From the NCBI RefSeq assembly GCF_026241155.1, contig NZ_JAPFGP010000007.1, forward strand, positions 239,415 to 303,414: a DNA stretch of 64,000 bases, given 5' to 3'. The notes below the pieces were generated by a model. It was not told where the DNA came from. It saw only the letters and a program-made list of their open reading frames with translations, and did not search any database. The DNA comes from Paucibacter sp. PLA-PC-4. GTDB lineage: Bacteria > Pseudomonadota > Gammaproteobacteria > Burkholderiales > Burkholderiaceae_C. Shown in pieces: positions 18,029 to 27,541 of this stretch (position 1 is the first letter of the stretch; the number at the start of each line of letters is the position of its first letter). A program made the position numbers and the translations under genes.

Positions 18029-18466
18029 ATGAATGCACAACAAGTTGCCGAAGCCGTCCGCGACGCGATGTTCGCGAACGACCGTGCCAGCAAGGCACTC
18101 GGGATGGAGATCCTGTCCATCGCTCCCGGTCGAGCCACGCTGGCCATGACGGTGCGCGAGGACATGCTCAACGGCTTTGAGATCTGCCACGGCGGGCTGA
18201 TCACCACCTTGGCCGACTCGACCTTTGCCTTTGCCTGCAACTCGCACAATGAGCTCACCGTCGCCTCAGGCTTTACCGTCGACATCGTCGCGCCCGGCAG
18301 GCTGGGCGATCGGCTGACCGCCATCGGCGAAGAAGTGCATCTGGCCGGGCGCACCGGCGTCTACGACATCACCGTGCGCAACCAGCGCGAGGAGCTGGTG
18401 GCCGTGTTTCGCGGCAAGTCCTACAGGATCAAGGGCAAGCCCATCGTTCAAGGAGTCTCTGAATGA
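18029..18466 (+). CDS. paaI: PaaI, hydroxyphenylacetyl-CoA thioesterase
   Basis: A 145-aa hotdog-fold thioesterase. The diagnostic stretch is MLNGFEICHGGLITTLADSTFAFACNS, with the HGG-[ILM] core and the catalytic Asp that follows it. PaaI hydrolyses hydroxylated phenylacetyl-CoA side products to recover CoA. The later VDIVAPGRLGDRLTAIGEEV strand and VYDITVRNQREELVAVFRGKSYRI also fit. Its stop overlaps the paaK start by 4 bases. Confidence 0.95.
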   Translation: MNAQQVAEAVRDAMFANDRASKALGMEILSIAPGRATLAMTVREDMLNGFEICHGGLITTLADSTFAFACNSHNELTVASGFTVDIVAPGRLGDRLTAIGEEVHLAGRTGVYDITVRNQREELVAVFRGKSYRIKGKPIVQGVSE

Positions 18467-19773
18467 CCGTCAAAATGCCAGCCCCCGGTGATCTGGAGCC
18501 TATCGAGCGTGCCAGCCTAGATGAGCTGCAAGCCCTGCAACTGCAGCGCCTGAAGTGGAGCCTGCAGCATGCCTACGAGAACGTGCCGCATTACAAGGAC
18601 GCCTTCGATGCCCAGGGAGTGCACCCCTCGGATCTGAAGAGCCTGGCCGACATCGCCAAATTTCCGTTCACGACCAAGAAGGACCTGCGCGACAACTACC
18701 CCTTCGGCATGTTCGCCGTGCCGCGCCAGCAGGTCTCGCGCATCCACGCCTCATCGGGCACAACCGGCAAGCCTACCGTGGTCGGCTACACCGCCAAGGA
18801 CATCGATACCTGGGCGAACTTGGTGGCCCGCTCGATCCGCGCCTCGGGCGGGCGACCCGGCGACATCATCCATATCGCCTACGGCTATGGCCTTTTCACC
18901 GGCGGCCTGGGCGCGCATTACGGCGCCGAGCGCGCTGGCTGCACCGTGATCCCGATGTCCGGTGGCCAGACTGAGAAGCAAGTCCAGCTGATCCAGGACT
19001 TCCGGCCCGACATCATCATGGTCACGCCCAGCTATATGCAGGTGATCATCGAGGAGTTCAATCGCCAGGGCCTGGACGCGCGCGAATCCTCGCTGAAGGT
19101 CGGCATCTTTGGTGCCGAGCCCTGGACCGAGGCGATGCGCCGCGAGATCGAGGCCAAGGCCGGAATCGACGCCGTGGACATCTACGGCTTGTCCGAGGTG
19201 ATGGGGCCAGGTGTTGCCAACGAGTGCATCGAGTCCAAAGACGGCCCGGTGATCTGGGAAGATCACTTCTATCCCGAGATCATCAACCCCGAGACCGGCG
19301 AGCCGGTGGCCGACGGCGAGGAGGGCGAGCTGGTCTTCACCTCGCTCTCCAAGGAAGCCCTGCCCATCATCCGATACCGCACCCGCGACCTGACGCGGCT
19401 GCTGCCACCGACCTCGCGCAGCATGCGCCGCATGGGCAAGATCGTCGGCCGAAGCGACGATATGCTGATCATCCGCGGCGTCAATCTGTTCCCGACCCAG
19501 ATCGAGGAGCTGGTGCTGCAGGAGGCTCAGCTCAGCGGCCAGTACCAAATCGTCGTCAGCCGCGAAGGCTTGCTCGATGCAGTCGAGGTGCGCTGCGAGT
19601 TGCAGCAGACGGCGGTCGGTGCGGCCGATGTCGGCGCCATTGCCAAATCGCTGCAGCACCGCATCAAAACCCTGATCGGCGTCAGCACCAAGGTTCATAT
19701 CGGCGCCCCCGATTCGATCGAACGCACGCTGGTGGGCAAGGCTCGCCGCGTGATCGACCAGCGCCCGAAGTAA
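18463..19773 (+). CDS. paaK: PaaK, phenylacetate-CoA ligase
   Basis: An AMP-forming ligase that activates phenylacetate to phenylacetyl-CoA, the entry step. The 436-aa product has the nucleotide-binding loop ASSGTTGKPTVVGYT near residue 105, IYGLSEVMGPGVANEC (adenylation motif region), the hinge segment TRDLTRLLPPTS and GRSDDMLIIRGVNLFPTQIEE before the C-terminal lid. All are characteristic of PaaK. The gene overlaps paaI by 4 bases and is followed by paaA after 12 bases. Confidence 0.97.
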   Translation: MTVKMPAPGDLEPIERASLDELQALQLQRLKWSLQHAYENVPHYKDAFDAQGVHPSDLKSLADIAKFPFTTKKDLRDNYPFGMFAVPRQQVSRIHASSGTTGKPTVVGYTAKDIDTWANLVARSIRASGGRPGDIIHIAYGYGLFTGGLGAHYGAERAGCTVIPMSGGQTEKQVQLIQDFRPDIIMVTPSYMQVIIEEFNRQGLDARESSLKVGIFGAEPWTEAMRREIEAKAGIDAVDIYGLSEVMGPGVANECIESKDGPVIWEDHFYPEIINPETGEPVADGEEGELVFTSLSKEALPIIRYRTRDLTRLLPPTSRSMRRMGKIVGRSDDMLIIRGVNLFPTQIEELVLQEAQLSGQYQIVVSREGLLDAVEVRCELQQTAVGAADVGAIAKSLQHRIKTLIGVSTKVHIGAPDSIERTLVGKARRVIDQRPK

Positions 19774-19785
19774 GGAGCTTCACTC

Positions 19786-20790
19786 ATGTACACCCAAGCG
19801 ATGTCCGTAGGCCCGCAAGACACGGGCTCCAGCAAGATCAAGAGCGCCGAGGAGATGCAGCGCGAGGCGGCCTTCGAGGCCCGCATCGACGCCGGCGACT
19901 TCATCGAGGCCAAGGATTGGATGCCGGACCACTACCGCAAGACCCTGGTGCGCCAGATCAGCCAGCATGCGCACAGCGAGATCGTCGGCATGCTGCCCGA
20001 GGGCAATTGGATCACGCGTGCACCGACCCTGAAGCGCAAGGCGATTCTGCTGGCCAAGGTGCAGGACGAGGCCGGCCACGGCCTGTATCTGTACTCGGCC
20101 GCCGAGACTCTGGGCACCAGTCGCGACCAGATGCTGGATGCGTTGCACTCGGGCAAGGCCAAGTACAGCTCGATCTTCAACTACCCCACCGTCACCTGGG
20201 CCGATATCGGCGTGATCGGCTGGCTGGTGGACGGCGCGGCCATCATGAACCAGGTGCCGCTGTGCCGCTGTTCCTATGCGCCGTATGCGCGGGCGATGAT
20301 ACGCGTCTGCCGCGAGGAGAGCTTCCACCAGCGCCAGGGCTACGAGAGTCTGCTAGTGATCATGCGCGAAGGCACGGCGCAGCAGAAGGCCATGGTGCAG
20401 GACGCGGTGAACCGCTGGTGGTGGCCCTCGCTGATGATGTTCGGCCCGGCCGACAAGGACTCGCCGAACTCCGAGCAGTCGATCCGCTGGGGTATTAAGC
20501 GCATCACCAATGACCAGCTGCGCCAGAAGTTTGTCGACGCCACGGTGCCGCAGGCGGAAATCCTCGGCGTCACCTTGCCTGACCCTGACCTGAGATGGAA
20601 TGCCGAGCGCGGCGAGCACGACTTCGGTGCGATCGACTGGTCCGAGTTCTGGCGCGTTGTCAACGGCGACGGCCCGATGAACCGCGAGCGCCTGGGCGCC
20701 CGCGTCAAGGCCTGGGACGACGGTGCCTGGGTGCGCGAGGCCGCGCTGGCCCATGCGCGCAAGCAAGCAACCAAGGAACAAGCAGCATGA
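19786..20790 (+). CDS. paaA: PaaA, catalytic subunit of phenylacetyl-CoA epoxidase
   Basis: The di-iron oxygenase subunit of the multicomponent epoxidase that adds one oxygen to the ring of phenylacetyl-CoA. The 334-aa protein contains the carboxylate-bridged di-iron motifs: [20 protein letters not shown] near residue 85 (E-x-x-H) and [17 protein letters not shown] near residue 175 (E-x-x-H). [21 protein letters not shown] near the end is typical of PaaA. It is followed directly by paaB, whose ATG overlaps the paaA stop. Confidence 0.97.
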   Translation: MYTQAMSVGPQDTGSSKIKSAEEMQREAAFEARIDAGDFIEAKDWMPDHYRKTLVRQISQHAHSEIVGMLPEGNWITRAPTLKRKAILLAKVQDEAGHGLYLYSAAETLGTSRDQMLDALHSGKAKYSSIFNYPTVTWADIGVIGWLVDGAAIMNQVPLCRCSYAPYARAMIRVCREESFHQRQGYESLLVIMREGTAQQKAMVQDAVNRWWWPSLMMFGPADKDSPNSEQSIRWGIKRITNDQLRQKFVDATVPQAEILGVTLPDPDLRWNAERGEHDFGAIDWSEFWRVVNGDGPMNRERLGARVKAWDDGAWVREAALAHARKQATKEQAA

Positions 20791-21089
20791 CTAGCAATAC
20801 CTCAACCCAGAACGAATGGCCGCTGTGGGAAGTGTTCGTGCGTAACAAGGCTGGCCTGGACCACAAGCACTGCGGCAGCCTGCACGCAGCCGACGCCAAG
20901 ATGGCGCTGCAGATGGCGCGTGATGTCTATACCCGGCGCCAGGAAGGCACCAGCATCTGGGTGGTGCTGTCCAGCCAGATCGTGGCTAGCGACCCGGGGG
21001 AAAAGGGCATGTATTTCGACCCGATGGAAGACAAGGTGTACCGCCACCCGACCTTCTACGAGCTGCCCGAATCGCTGAACCACATGTAA
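20787..21089 (+). CDS. paaB: PaaB, structural subunit of phenylacetyl-CoA epoxidase
   Basis: A 100-aa subunit needed for stable assembly of the epoxidase; it bridges PaaAC heterodimers. [24 protein letters not shown] at the start and [21 protein letters not shown] in the middle are family hallmarks. I chose the ATG at 20787, which overlaps the paaA stop as ATGA and gives the normal length of about 95-100 aa. Confidence 0.95.
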   Translation: MTSNTSTQNEWPLWEVFVRNKAGLDHKHCGSLHAADAKMALQMARDVYTRRQEGTSIWVVLSSQIVASDPGEKGMYFDPMEDKVYRHPTFYELPESLNHM

Positions 21090-21093
21090 TGTC

Positions 21094-21867
21094 ATGACTG
21101 CATCGATCCAAGTCGGGGCCAGTCCCCAAGTCCAGTACCTGCTCCGGCTGGGCGATAGCTGCCTGGTGCTGGCCCAGCGCATTTCAGAATGGTGCGGCCA
21201 CGCGCCTATCCTTGAGGAAGACCTCGCGCTATCGAATATGGCGTTGGACCTCTTGGGTCAGGCCCGCGGTCTGCTGACACATGCCGCCAAGCTCGACGGC
21301 CAGGGTCATGACGAAGACCAGCTGGCCTTTCTTCGCGACGAGCGCCAGTACCTGAACCCGGTGCTGATGGAGCTGCCGCGCGGTGATTTCGCCTACACCC
21401 AGCTGCGCAACTTCGCAGTCGCGACCTGGCTGCTGCTGCTGTGGCAGCGTTTGCAGACCTCCAGCGATGCCGAGCTGGCGGCGATCGCCGGCAAGGCAGT
21501 CAAGGAAGCCGCCTATCACCAGCAGCATGCGGCCGATTGGGTCGTGCGCCTGGGCGACGGCACCCAGGAGTCCGCGGCCCGCATGCAGGCCGCGCTGGCC
21601 AGCCTCTGGCCCTACTTCAACGAGCTGTTCGACAGCGATGCGGTCGACGCTGCTGCGGCCGAGCAGGGCTTGGGCCCCGCATGGTCCGAGCTGAAGCCCG
21701 CATGGCAGGCCCAGATGGCTGAGGTGCTGGCCGATGCCGGCCTGGCCTGCCCCAAGGACAGCCCCTATCAGAGCCAGGGCCGTCGAGGCATCCACAGCGA
21801 GCATATGGGCCATATGCTCGCGACGATGCAGTATCTGCAGCGCGCCTACCCCGGAGGCCGTTGGTGA
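21094..21867 (+). CDS. paaC: PaaC, second ferritin-like subunit of phenylacetyl-CoA epoxidase
   Basis: A 257-aa ferritin-fold subunit that pairs with PaaA. It has lost most iron ligands in the family and is mainly structural. Characteristic segments are LRLGDSCLVLAQRISEWCGHAPILEEDLALSNMALDLLGQAR, then YTQLRNFAVATWLLLLWQRL and KEAAYHQQHAADWVVRLGDGT. It starts 4 bases after paaB, and its stop shares one base with the paaD start (TGATG). Confidence 0.96.
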   Translation: MTASIQVGASPQVQYLLRLGDSCLVLAQRISEWCGHAPILEEDLALSNMALDLLGQARGLLTHAAKLDGQGHDEDQLAFLRDERQYLNPVLMELPRGDFAYTQLRNFAVATWLLLLWQRLQTSSDAELAAIAGKAVKEAAYHQQHAADWVVRLGDGTQESAARMQAALASLWPYFNELFDSDAVDAAAAEQGLGPAWSELKPAWQAQMAEVLADAGLACPKDSPYQSQGRRGIHSEHMGHMLATMQYLQRAYPGGRW

Positions 21868-22385
21868 TGGCAACCGCGCACGGCCCGGCCTGCGGTCGGC
21901 TGGAAGCCGCCTGGGAGGTACTGCGCCAAGTGCCGGACCCCGAGGTACCGGTGATCAGCCTGTGCGAGCTGGGCATCGTGCGCGATCTGAAGGAAACCGC
22001 CGGCGGCCTGGAGGTGGTGCTGACGCCCACCTACTCGGGCTGCCCGGCCACCGAGCTGATCCAGGACGATGTGCGCGCCGCGCTGGCCGCCTTCGGCGAG
22101 ATCGAGATCACGATGCAGCGCGCCCCGGCCTGGACCACCGACTGGATCAGCGACGCTGGCCGCGAGAAGCTGCGCGCTTATGGCATTGCTCCGCCGGGTC
22201 CGGTCGCCGCCGGGCAGGGCCAGCCGATCCGGCTGGTGCACCGCGCCTCGCTGACCAAGCTGGCCTGCCCACGCTGCGGCAGCGAGCAGACCGAAAAACT
22301 CTCGGCCTTCGGCTCCACCGCCTGTAAGGCGCTGTACCGCTGCATGGCCTGCCGCGAACCTTTTGAGCATTTCAAACCGCTATGA
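21867..22385 (+). CDS. paaD: PaaD, iron-sulfur maturation-type protein of the epoxidase
   Basis: A 172-aa protein with an N-terminal MIP18/DUF59 domain (VPDPEVPVISLCELGIVRDL, then LTPTYSGCPATELIQDDVRAAL) and a C-terminal zinc-ribbon-like part (CPRCGS and CMACREPF). It is required for epoxidase activity and is thought to help mature its metal centre. I chose the ATG at 21867, which overlaps the paaC stop by one base; GTG and TTG codons one and two codons upstream are alternatives. It overlaps paaE by 4 bases. Confidence 0.94.
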   Translation: MATAHGPACGRLEAAWEVLRQVPDPEVPVISLCELGIVRDLKETAGGLEVVLTPTYSGCPATELIQDDVRAALAAFGEIEITMQRAPAWTTDWISDAGREKLRAYGIAPPGPVAAGQGQPIRLVHRASLTKLACPRCGSEQTEKLSAFGSTACKALYRCMACREPFEHFKPL

Positions 22386-23461
22386 GCCTCCACTTCCATC
22401 CGTTGCGCGTGCGCGAGGTCAAGGCCGACACTGATGAAGCCGTCATCGTCAGCTTCGAGGTGCCCTCTGCGCTGGCCGAGACCTTCCGCTTCACCCAGGG
22501 GCAGTACCTGACCCTGCGCCAGGAGGTCGCCGGCCAGGATCTGCGCCGCTCCTACTCGATCTGCGCCGGCGTCGATGACGGCGAGCTGCGTGTTGGCGTG
22601 CGCAAGGTCGACGGCGGAGTCTTCTCGTCTTGGGTCCACCAAGCCCTGAAGGCCGGCGACGAGATCCAGGTCTTTCCGCCGCAGGGCCGCTTTTTTGCGC
22701 CGCTGGACGCGGCCGTGCGCCGCCACTATGTCGGCATCGCCGCCGGCTCGGGCATCACGCCCATCCTGTCCATCATGAAGACGGTTCTGGCGCGTGAGCC
22801 TCTGTCGCGCTTCACGCTGATCTATGGCAACCGCCGCCAGGCCTCGACGATGTTCAAGGAAGAGATCGAGGACCTGAAGAACCAGTATCTGACCCGGCTG
22901 TCGCTGCACCATGTGTTCTCACGCGAGGCGGTCGATTCACCGCTGATGGCCGGCCGCATGGACCGCGCCAAGATCACCGAGTTCTTGCAGACCCTGGTGC
23001 CGGCTGCCAGCATCGACCAGGTCTTCGTCTGCGGCCCCTTCCAGATGAATGACGAGGTCGAGGCAGCGCTGCTTGGCGCCGGCGTTCCCGAGGAGCGTAT
23101 CCATATCGAGCGCTTCGGAACGGTCGAGATGCAGACCGGCAAGCCGGCGCCGCATGAGGTGCGCGAGGGTGATGCCGACAGCGCCCGCATCACGGTGATC
23201 CGCGACGGCGTCAGCCGGGAAATCGAGTTCAGCAAGACCGACCCCAGCATTCTGGATGCTGCGGCTCGCGCCGGCATGGACGTGCCGTTTTCGTGCAAGA
23301 GCGGGGTTTGCTCGACCTGCCGTTGCAAGCTGATCGAGGGCGAGGTGCGCATGGACAAGAATTTCGCGCTCGACAAGAAAGAGCTGGCGGCCGGCTTTAT
23401 CCTCAGCTGCCAAGCCCATGCGCTAACGTCGCGTGTGGTGATTTCATTCGACGAACGCTGA
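22382..23461 (+). CDS. paaE: PaaE, reductase subunit of phenylacetyl-CoA epoxidase
   Basis: The electron-transfer subunit that takes electrons from NADPH through FAD and a [2Fe-2S] cluster to PaaA. The 359-aa protein has the FAD-binding strand LRRSYSICAGV near residue 55, the nucleotide-binding IAAGSGITPILSIMKTVL and the VCGPFQMNDEVEAAL segment. A plant-type ferredoxin domain lies at the C-terminus (CKSGVCSTCRCKL, then a fourth Cys in LSCQAHAL). Domain order is as in E. coli PaaE. It ends the epoxidase gene set, with the regulator following after 16 bases. Confidence 0.96.
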   Translation: MSLHFHPLRVREVKADTDEAVIVSFEVPSALAETFRFTQGQYLTLRQEVAGQDLRRSYSICAGVDDGELRVGVRKVDGGVFSSWVHQALKAGDEIQVFPPQGRFFAPLDAAVRRHYVGIAAGSGITPILSIMKTVLAREPLSRFTLIYGNRRQASTMFKEEIEDLKNQYLTRLSLHHVFSREAVDSPLMAGRMDRAKITEFLQTLVPAASIDQVFVCGPFQMNDEVEAALLGAGVPEERIHIERFGTVEMQTGKPAPHEVREGDADSARITVIRDGVSREIEFSKTDPSILDAAARAGMDVPFSCKSGVCSTCRCKLIEGEVRMDKNFALDKKELAAGFILSCQAHALTSRVVISFDER

Positions 23462-23477
23462 GCACACGAACACGCAC

Positions 23478-24098
23478 ATGGCCCGAGGACGCGCCCCAGG
23501 TTTTGAATCCACTCGCGAGGAAATCCTCGCCGCCGCCGCGCGACTGTTCGCGCGCAAGGGCTATCCTGGTACCTCAATGAACGAGGTGGCCGAGGCCTGC
23601 GAGGTTTCCAAGCCGACGCTCTATCACTACGTGCGCGACAAACATGAGCTCTTGATGCAGATCTGCGAGAGCCATGTGCAGAGCTTGGCCGGTCTGGTCG
23701 AGGAGGTGCGCGCGCAAGACCTGGCTCCTGAGCCGCATCTGCGTGCGCTGATTGCGCGCTTTGTGCGGGAGTATGGCGAGGCGCAGCACCAGCACCGAGT
23801 GCTGACCGAGGATGTGAAGTTCCTCGACGATGCCGACCGCGAGCGCCTGCTGCTCGTCGAGCGCCAGGTGGTGGCAGCGTTTGCAGAGGCGGTGGCCGCA
23901 GTTCGCCCGGAGCTGCAGGCCGCGCGCCTGCACAAGCCGTTGACCATGCTGCTGTTTGGCATGATCAACTGGACCTTCACCTGGCTGCGGCCCGACGGTG
24001 AATTGAGTTACGAATCGGTGGCGCCGATGGTGGCCGACCTGTTCTTTGGTGGATTGGGCGCGGTGCAGGCCAGCAAGCCGGCCGCTCTTGTTGAGTAG
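23478..24098 (+). CDS. paaR: TetR-family regulator, probably PaaR
   Basis: A 206-aa TetR-type repressor. The helix-turn-helix runs through EEILAAAARLFARKGYPGTSMNEVAEACEVSKPTLYHYVRDKHELL (about residues 15-60). The C-terminal ligand domain resembles the PaaR group, in which phenylacetyl-CoA lifts repression. It lies inside the paa operon, and the palindrome upstream of paaG is a likely target; both are inferences from context. The start is the ATG at 23478. Confidence 0.8.
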   Translation: MARGRAPGFESTREEILAAAARLFARKGYPGTSMNEVAEACEVSKPTLYHYVRDKHELLMQICESHVQSLAGLVEEVRAQDLAPEPHLRALIARFVREYGEAQHQHRVLTEDVKFLDDADRERLLLVERQVVAAFAEAVAAVRPELQAARLHKPLTMLLFGMINWTFTWLRPDGELSYESVAPMVADLFFGGLGAVQASKPAALVE

Positions 24099-24136
24099 TT
24101 GAGTCAGTGCAAAACAAACCCTTGGAGACGATGACG

Positions 24137-25294
24137 ATGAAGCGCAACAACATGATCAAGAATCTGGTGGCCCTGGCCGCTGCTGCCGTGGCCTTTGCCG
24201 CGCAGGCCGACATCAATGTCGGCGTGACGGTGTCGGCCACAGGTGCCGCCGCCTCGCTGGGCATCCCGGAGAAGAACACCATCACGCTGATGCCCACCAC
24301 GATCGCGGGCCAGAAGATCAACTACATCGTGCTCGACGACTCGTCGGACACCACGGCGGCGGTCTCCAATACCCGCAAGCTGATCACCGAGCACAAGGTC
24401 GATGTGGTGGTGGGCTCCACCGTGACACCGAACTCGCTGGCGATGATCGACGCCGTCTCCGAGGCGAGCACGCCGATGATTTCGATGGCTGCCTCGGCCC
24501 GCATCGTCGAGCCGATGGATGCGAAGAAGAAGTGGGTTTTCAAGACGCCGCAGAATGACATCATGATGGCCCTGGCCATCGTTCAGCACATGGTGGATAA
24601 CGGGGCCAAGACCGCCGCCTATATCGGCTTTGCCGATGCCTACGGCGAGGGCTGGTATCAGGAATTCGCCAAGATCGCCGCGATCAAGGGCCTGAAGATC
24701 GTTGCCAACGAGCGCTACAACCGCAACGACACCTCGGTCACCGGCCAGGTGCTGAAGCTGGTGGCGGCCAAGCCCGATGCAGTGCTGATCGGTGGCTCCG
24801 GCACGCCGGCCGCGCTGCCGCAGAAGGCGCTCAAGGAGCGCGGCTACAAGGGTCAGTACTACCAGACCCATGGTGTAGCCAATAATGACTTCCTGCGCGT
24901 CGGTGGTAAGGACGTTGAAGGCACCTTCTTGCCTTCTGGACCGGTGCTGGTTGCTGCCCAATTGCCGGCCAGCCACCCGGTAAAGAAGAGCGCGCTGGCC
25001 TATATCGCCAAGTACGAAGCGGCCTTTGGCAAGGGCAGCGTCTCGACCTTCGGCGGCCATGCCTGGGATGCCGGTCTGCTGCTGCAGGCCGCCGTTCCGG
25101 TTGCGCTGAAGAGCGGCGCCCAGCCTGGCACGCCGGCATTCCGTGCTGCGCTGCGCGACGCGCTTGAATCGGTTAAGGAGTTGCCCGGTGCGCATGGCGT
25201 GTTCAATATGTCGCCCACTGACCACCTGGGCCTGGATCAGCGCGCCCGCGTGATGGTCAAGATCGAGAACGGCGCCTGGAAATACCAGCCCTGA
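24137..25294 (+). CDS. ABC-transporter periplasmic binding protein (branched-chain amino acid type) in the paa operon
   Basis: A 385-aa periplasmic binding protein of the Leu/Ile/Val (Peripla_BP_6) family. It has a signal peptide (LVALAAAAVAFAAQA, cleavage before DINVGVTV) and two lobes, the second starting near AAYIGFADAYGEGWYQEF. No permease or ATPase genes follow; a strong terminator does. Its place after paaR suggests it binds phenylacetate or a related aromatic acid, with the other transporter parts elsewhere. I chose the ATG at 24137 because GGAG lies 9 bases upstream; the ATG at 24131 is also possible. Confidence 0.85.
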   Translation: MKRNNMIKNLVALAAAAVAFAAQADINVGVTVSATGAAASLGIPEKNTITLMPTTIAGQKINYIVLDDSSDTTAAVSNTRKLITEHKVDVVVGSTVTPNSLAMIDAVSEASTPMISMAASARIVEPMDAKKKWVFKTPQNDIMMALAIVQHMVDNGAKTAAYIGFADAYGEGWYQEFAKIAAIKGLKIVANERYNRNDTSVTGQVLKLVAAKPDAVLIGGSGTPAALPQKALKERGYKGQYYQTHGVANNDFLRVGGKDVEGTFLPSGPVLVAAQLPASHPVKKSALAYIAKYEAAFGKGSVSTFGGHAWDAGLLLQAAVPVALKSGAQPGTPAFRAALRDALESVKELPGAHGVFNMSPTDHLGLDQRARVMVKIENGAWKYQP

Positions 25295-25315
25295 TCGGAC
25301 TGGCTTCTGACCGCT

Positions 25316-25348
25316 GAGCGGGCTGATCTCAGCCCGCTCTTGACGTCT
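25316..25348 (+). terminator. Strong intrinsic terminator at the end of the first paa operon
   Basis: GAGCGGGCTGA at 25316-25326 pairs perfectly with TCAGCCCGCTC at 25329-25339, followed by a T-rich run ending in TTTTT near 25348. It lies just after the binding-protein gene and before paaZ, so paaZ probably has its own promoter in the remaining 50 bases. Confidence 0.8.
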
Positions 25349-25398
25349 TTTTCCGCCCGATATCCTGGTTCAAGTCTGCCTTATTTGCTGAGAACGTC

Positions 25399-27450
25399 AT
25401 GAGTACTCCCATCCTCCAAAGCCTGATCGCCAACCGCTGGGTGGGGGTCGAGCAGGGCCGTAGCCTGCATAGCGCCATCAATGGCCGTGCCGTCGCCCAC
25501 ACCCATGCCGAGAGCCTGGACTTCGCCGAATCGCTGGCCTACGCCCGAGGTCACGCCTTGCCCGCGCTGCTGAAGCTGGACTTCCAGCAGCGCGCTGCCA
25601 TCCTGAAGGCCCTGGCCGCCTATCTTGTGGAGCGCAAAGAGCAGCTGTACGCTGTCTCGGCGCATACCGGTGCCACCCGCGCGGACAGCTGGATCGATAT
25701 CGAAGGCGGTACCGGCACCCTGTTTGCCTACGCCAGCACCGGACGGCGCGAGCTGCCCTCCAGCAATATCGTTCACGAAGGCCCAGCCGTGGCGCTGGGT
25801 CGCGAGGGCAGCTTCATCGGCTCCCATGTGCTGGTGCCCAAGCGCGGCGTGGCCGTGCATATCAATGCCTTCAATTTCCCAATGTGGGGCATGCTGGAAA
25901 AGTTCGCTCCCAGCTTTCTGGCGGGTATGCCTTGCATCGTGAAGCCGGCCACCGCCACCAGCTTTGTTGCCGAGGCCTGCGTGCGCCTGATCCATGAGTC
26001 GGGCCTGCTGCCGGCTGGCGCGCTGCAGCTGATCGTCGGCAGTTCCGGCGATTTGTTAGACCGCTTGAGCGAGACCGATGTGGTGACCTTCACCGGCTCG
26101 GCCGACACCGCCGCTATGCTCAAGGTCAACAAGAACATCGTGGCCCGCAGCATCCCCTTCAATGCCGAGGCTGACAGCCTGAACTGCGCCATCCTGGCGC
26201 CCGATGTGGAGCCGAGTGATCCGGAGTTCGAACTCTTCGTCAAGGAAGTGGCGCGTGAGATGAGCGCCAAGGCCGGCCAGAAGTGCACGGCAATCCGTCG
26301 CGCCATCGTGCCGGCCCGCCATATCGACGCCGTGGCGGCGATGCTGCGTGAACGTCTGGCCAAGATCCGGGTCGGCGACCCTGCCGTCGAGGGCGTGCGC
26401 ATGGGTGCGCTGGCCTCCAAGGAGCAGCAGGCCGATGTGGCCGCACGCCTGGCCCAGCTGAGTGCTGGCAACGAGATCGTGTTCGGCGAGCGCGACGGCT
26501 TTGCGCCCATCGGCGAGGGCGTCGGCGATGGCGCCTTCTTTGCACCGACCCTGCTGCTGTGCCGCAATGCCTTCAGCAATCCAGCGGTGCATGAGCTCGA
26601 GGCCTTCGGCCCTGTCTCCACGCTGATGCCGTATGGCGATCTGGATGAGGCCCTGGTCCTGGCCGCCAAGGGCCGTGGCAGCCTGGTCGGCTCCGTCGTC
26701 ACCAAGAGCCCGGCGATTGCGGCCCAGGCGGTCTATCACGCCGGCGCCTTCCATGGCCGCCTGCACATCCTCGACCGCGAGGCTGCCAAGGAATCCACCG
26801 GCCACGGCTCGCCGATGCCGGCGCTCAAGCATGGTGGTCCGGGCCGTGCTGGCGGCGGTGAGGAACTGGGTGGCATCCGAGCCGTCAAGCACTATCTGCA
26901 GCGCTGTGCGGTGCAGGGCTCGCCGACCATGTTGACCGCCATCACCGGGGAGTACCAGCGCGGTGCCCAGGTGCAGGAAGACGTCGTCCACCCCTTCCGC
27001 AAGTATTTCGAGGAGATTCGCGTTGGCGACTCGCTGCTAACGCACCGGCGCACCGTCAGCGAGGCCGACATCGTCAACTTCGGCGGCATCTCGGGCGATT
27101 TCTTTTATATGCATTTCGACGAGATCGCGGCCAAGGACACCCAGTTCGGCCAGCGGATCGCGCACGGCTACTTCGTGCTCAGCGCGGCGGCCGGGCTGTT
27201 CGTATCGCCGGCCCCGGGACCGGTGCTTGCCAACTACGGCCTTGACACGCTGCGTTTCGTCAACCCGGTGGCCATCGGCGACACCATCCAAGCCCGGCTA
27301 ACCTGCAAGCGGCGCATCGACCGCGGCAATCGCGCGGACCAGCCGCCACAGGGCGTGGTGGCCTGGGATGTGCAGGTGATGAACCAGCGTGGCGAGTTGG
27401 TGGCCAGCTATGACATCCTGACACTCGTGGCGAAGAAACAGTCGGCTTGA
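25399..27450 (+). CDS. paaZ: PaaZ, bifunctional oxepin-CoA hydrolase / semialdehyde dehydrogenase
   Basis: A 683-aa fusion that opens the oxepin ring and oxidises the resulting aldehyde with NADP. The N-terminal aldehyde dehydrogenase domain (about residues 1-520) has [29 protein letters not shown] and the catalytic Cys in [15 protein letters not shown] near residue 293. The C-terminal MaoC-like hydratase (about residues 545-680) has [22 protein letters not shown] and [19 protein letters not shown] with the catalytic Asp and His. Length and order match PaaZ. It is separated from the main paa genes by a terminator. Confidence 0.96.
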   Translation: MSTPILQSLIANRWVGVEQGRSLHSAINGRAVAHTHAESLDFAESLAYARGHALPALLKLDFQQRAAILKALAAYLVERKEQLYAVSAHTGATRADSWIDIEGGTGTLFAYASTGRRELPSSNIVHEGPAVALGREGSFIGSHVLVPKRGVAVHINAFNFPMWGMLEKFAPSFLAGMPCIVKPATATSFVAEACVRLIHESGLLPAGALQLIVGSSGDLLDRLSETDVVTFTGSADTAAMLKVNKNIVARSIPFNAEADSLNCAILAPDVEPSDPEFELFVKEVAREMSAKAGQKCTAIRRAIVPARHIDAVAAMLRERLAKIRVGDPAVEGVRMGALASKEQQADVAARLAQLSAGNEIVFGERDGFAPIGEGVGDGAFFAPTLLLCRNAFSNPAVHELEAFGPVSTLMPYGDLDEALVLAAKGRGSLVGSVVTKSPAIAAQAVYHAGAFHGRLHILDREAAKESTGHGSPMPALKHGGPGRAGGGEELGGIRAVKHYLQRCAVQGSPTMLTAITGEYQRGAQVQEDVVHPFRKYFEEIRVGDSLLTHRRTVSEADIVNFGGISGDFFYMHFDEIAAKDTQFGQRIAHGYFVLSAAAGLFVSPAPGPVLANYGLDTLRFVNPVAIGDTIQARLTCKRRIDRGNRADQPPQGVVAWDVQVMNQRGELVASYDILTLVAKKQSA

Positions 27451-27541
27451 GCGCGCGCTGCGGACCAGCTCATAACCGCCATGCATGGCCGGGGCACAGA
27501 ATCTCAGCCATCCGGCGCGTCAGGCTGGGCACACTGCAGCC

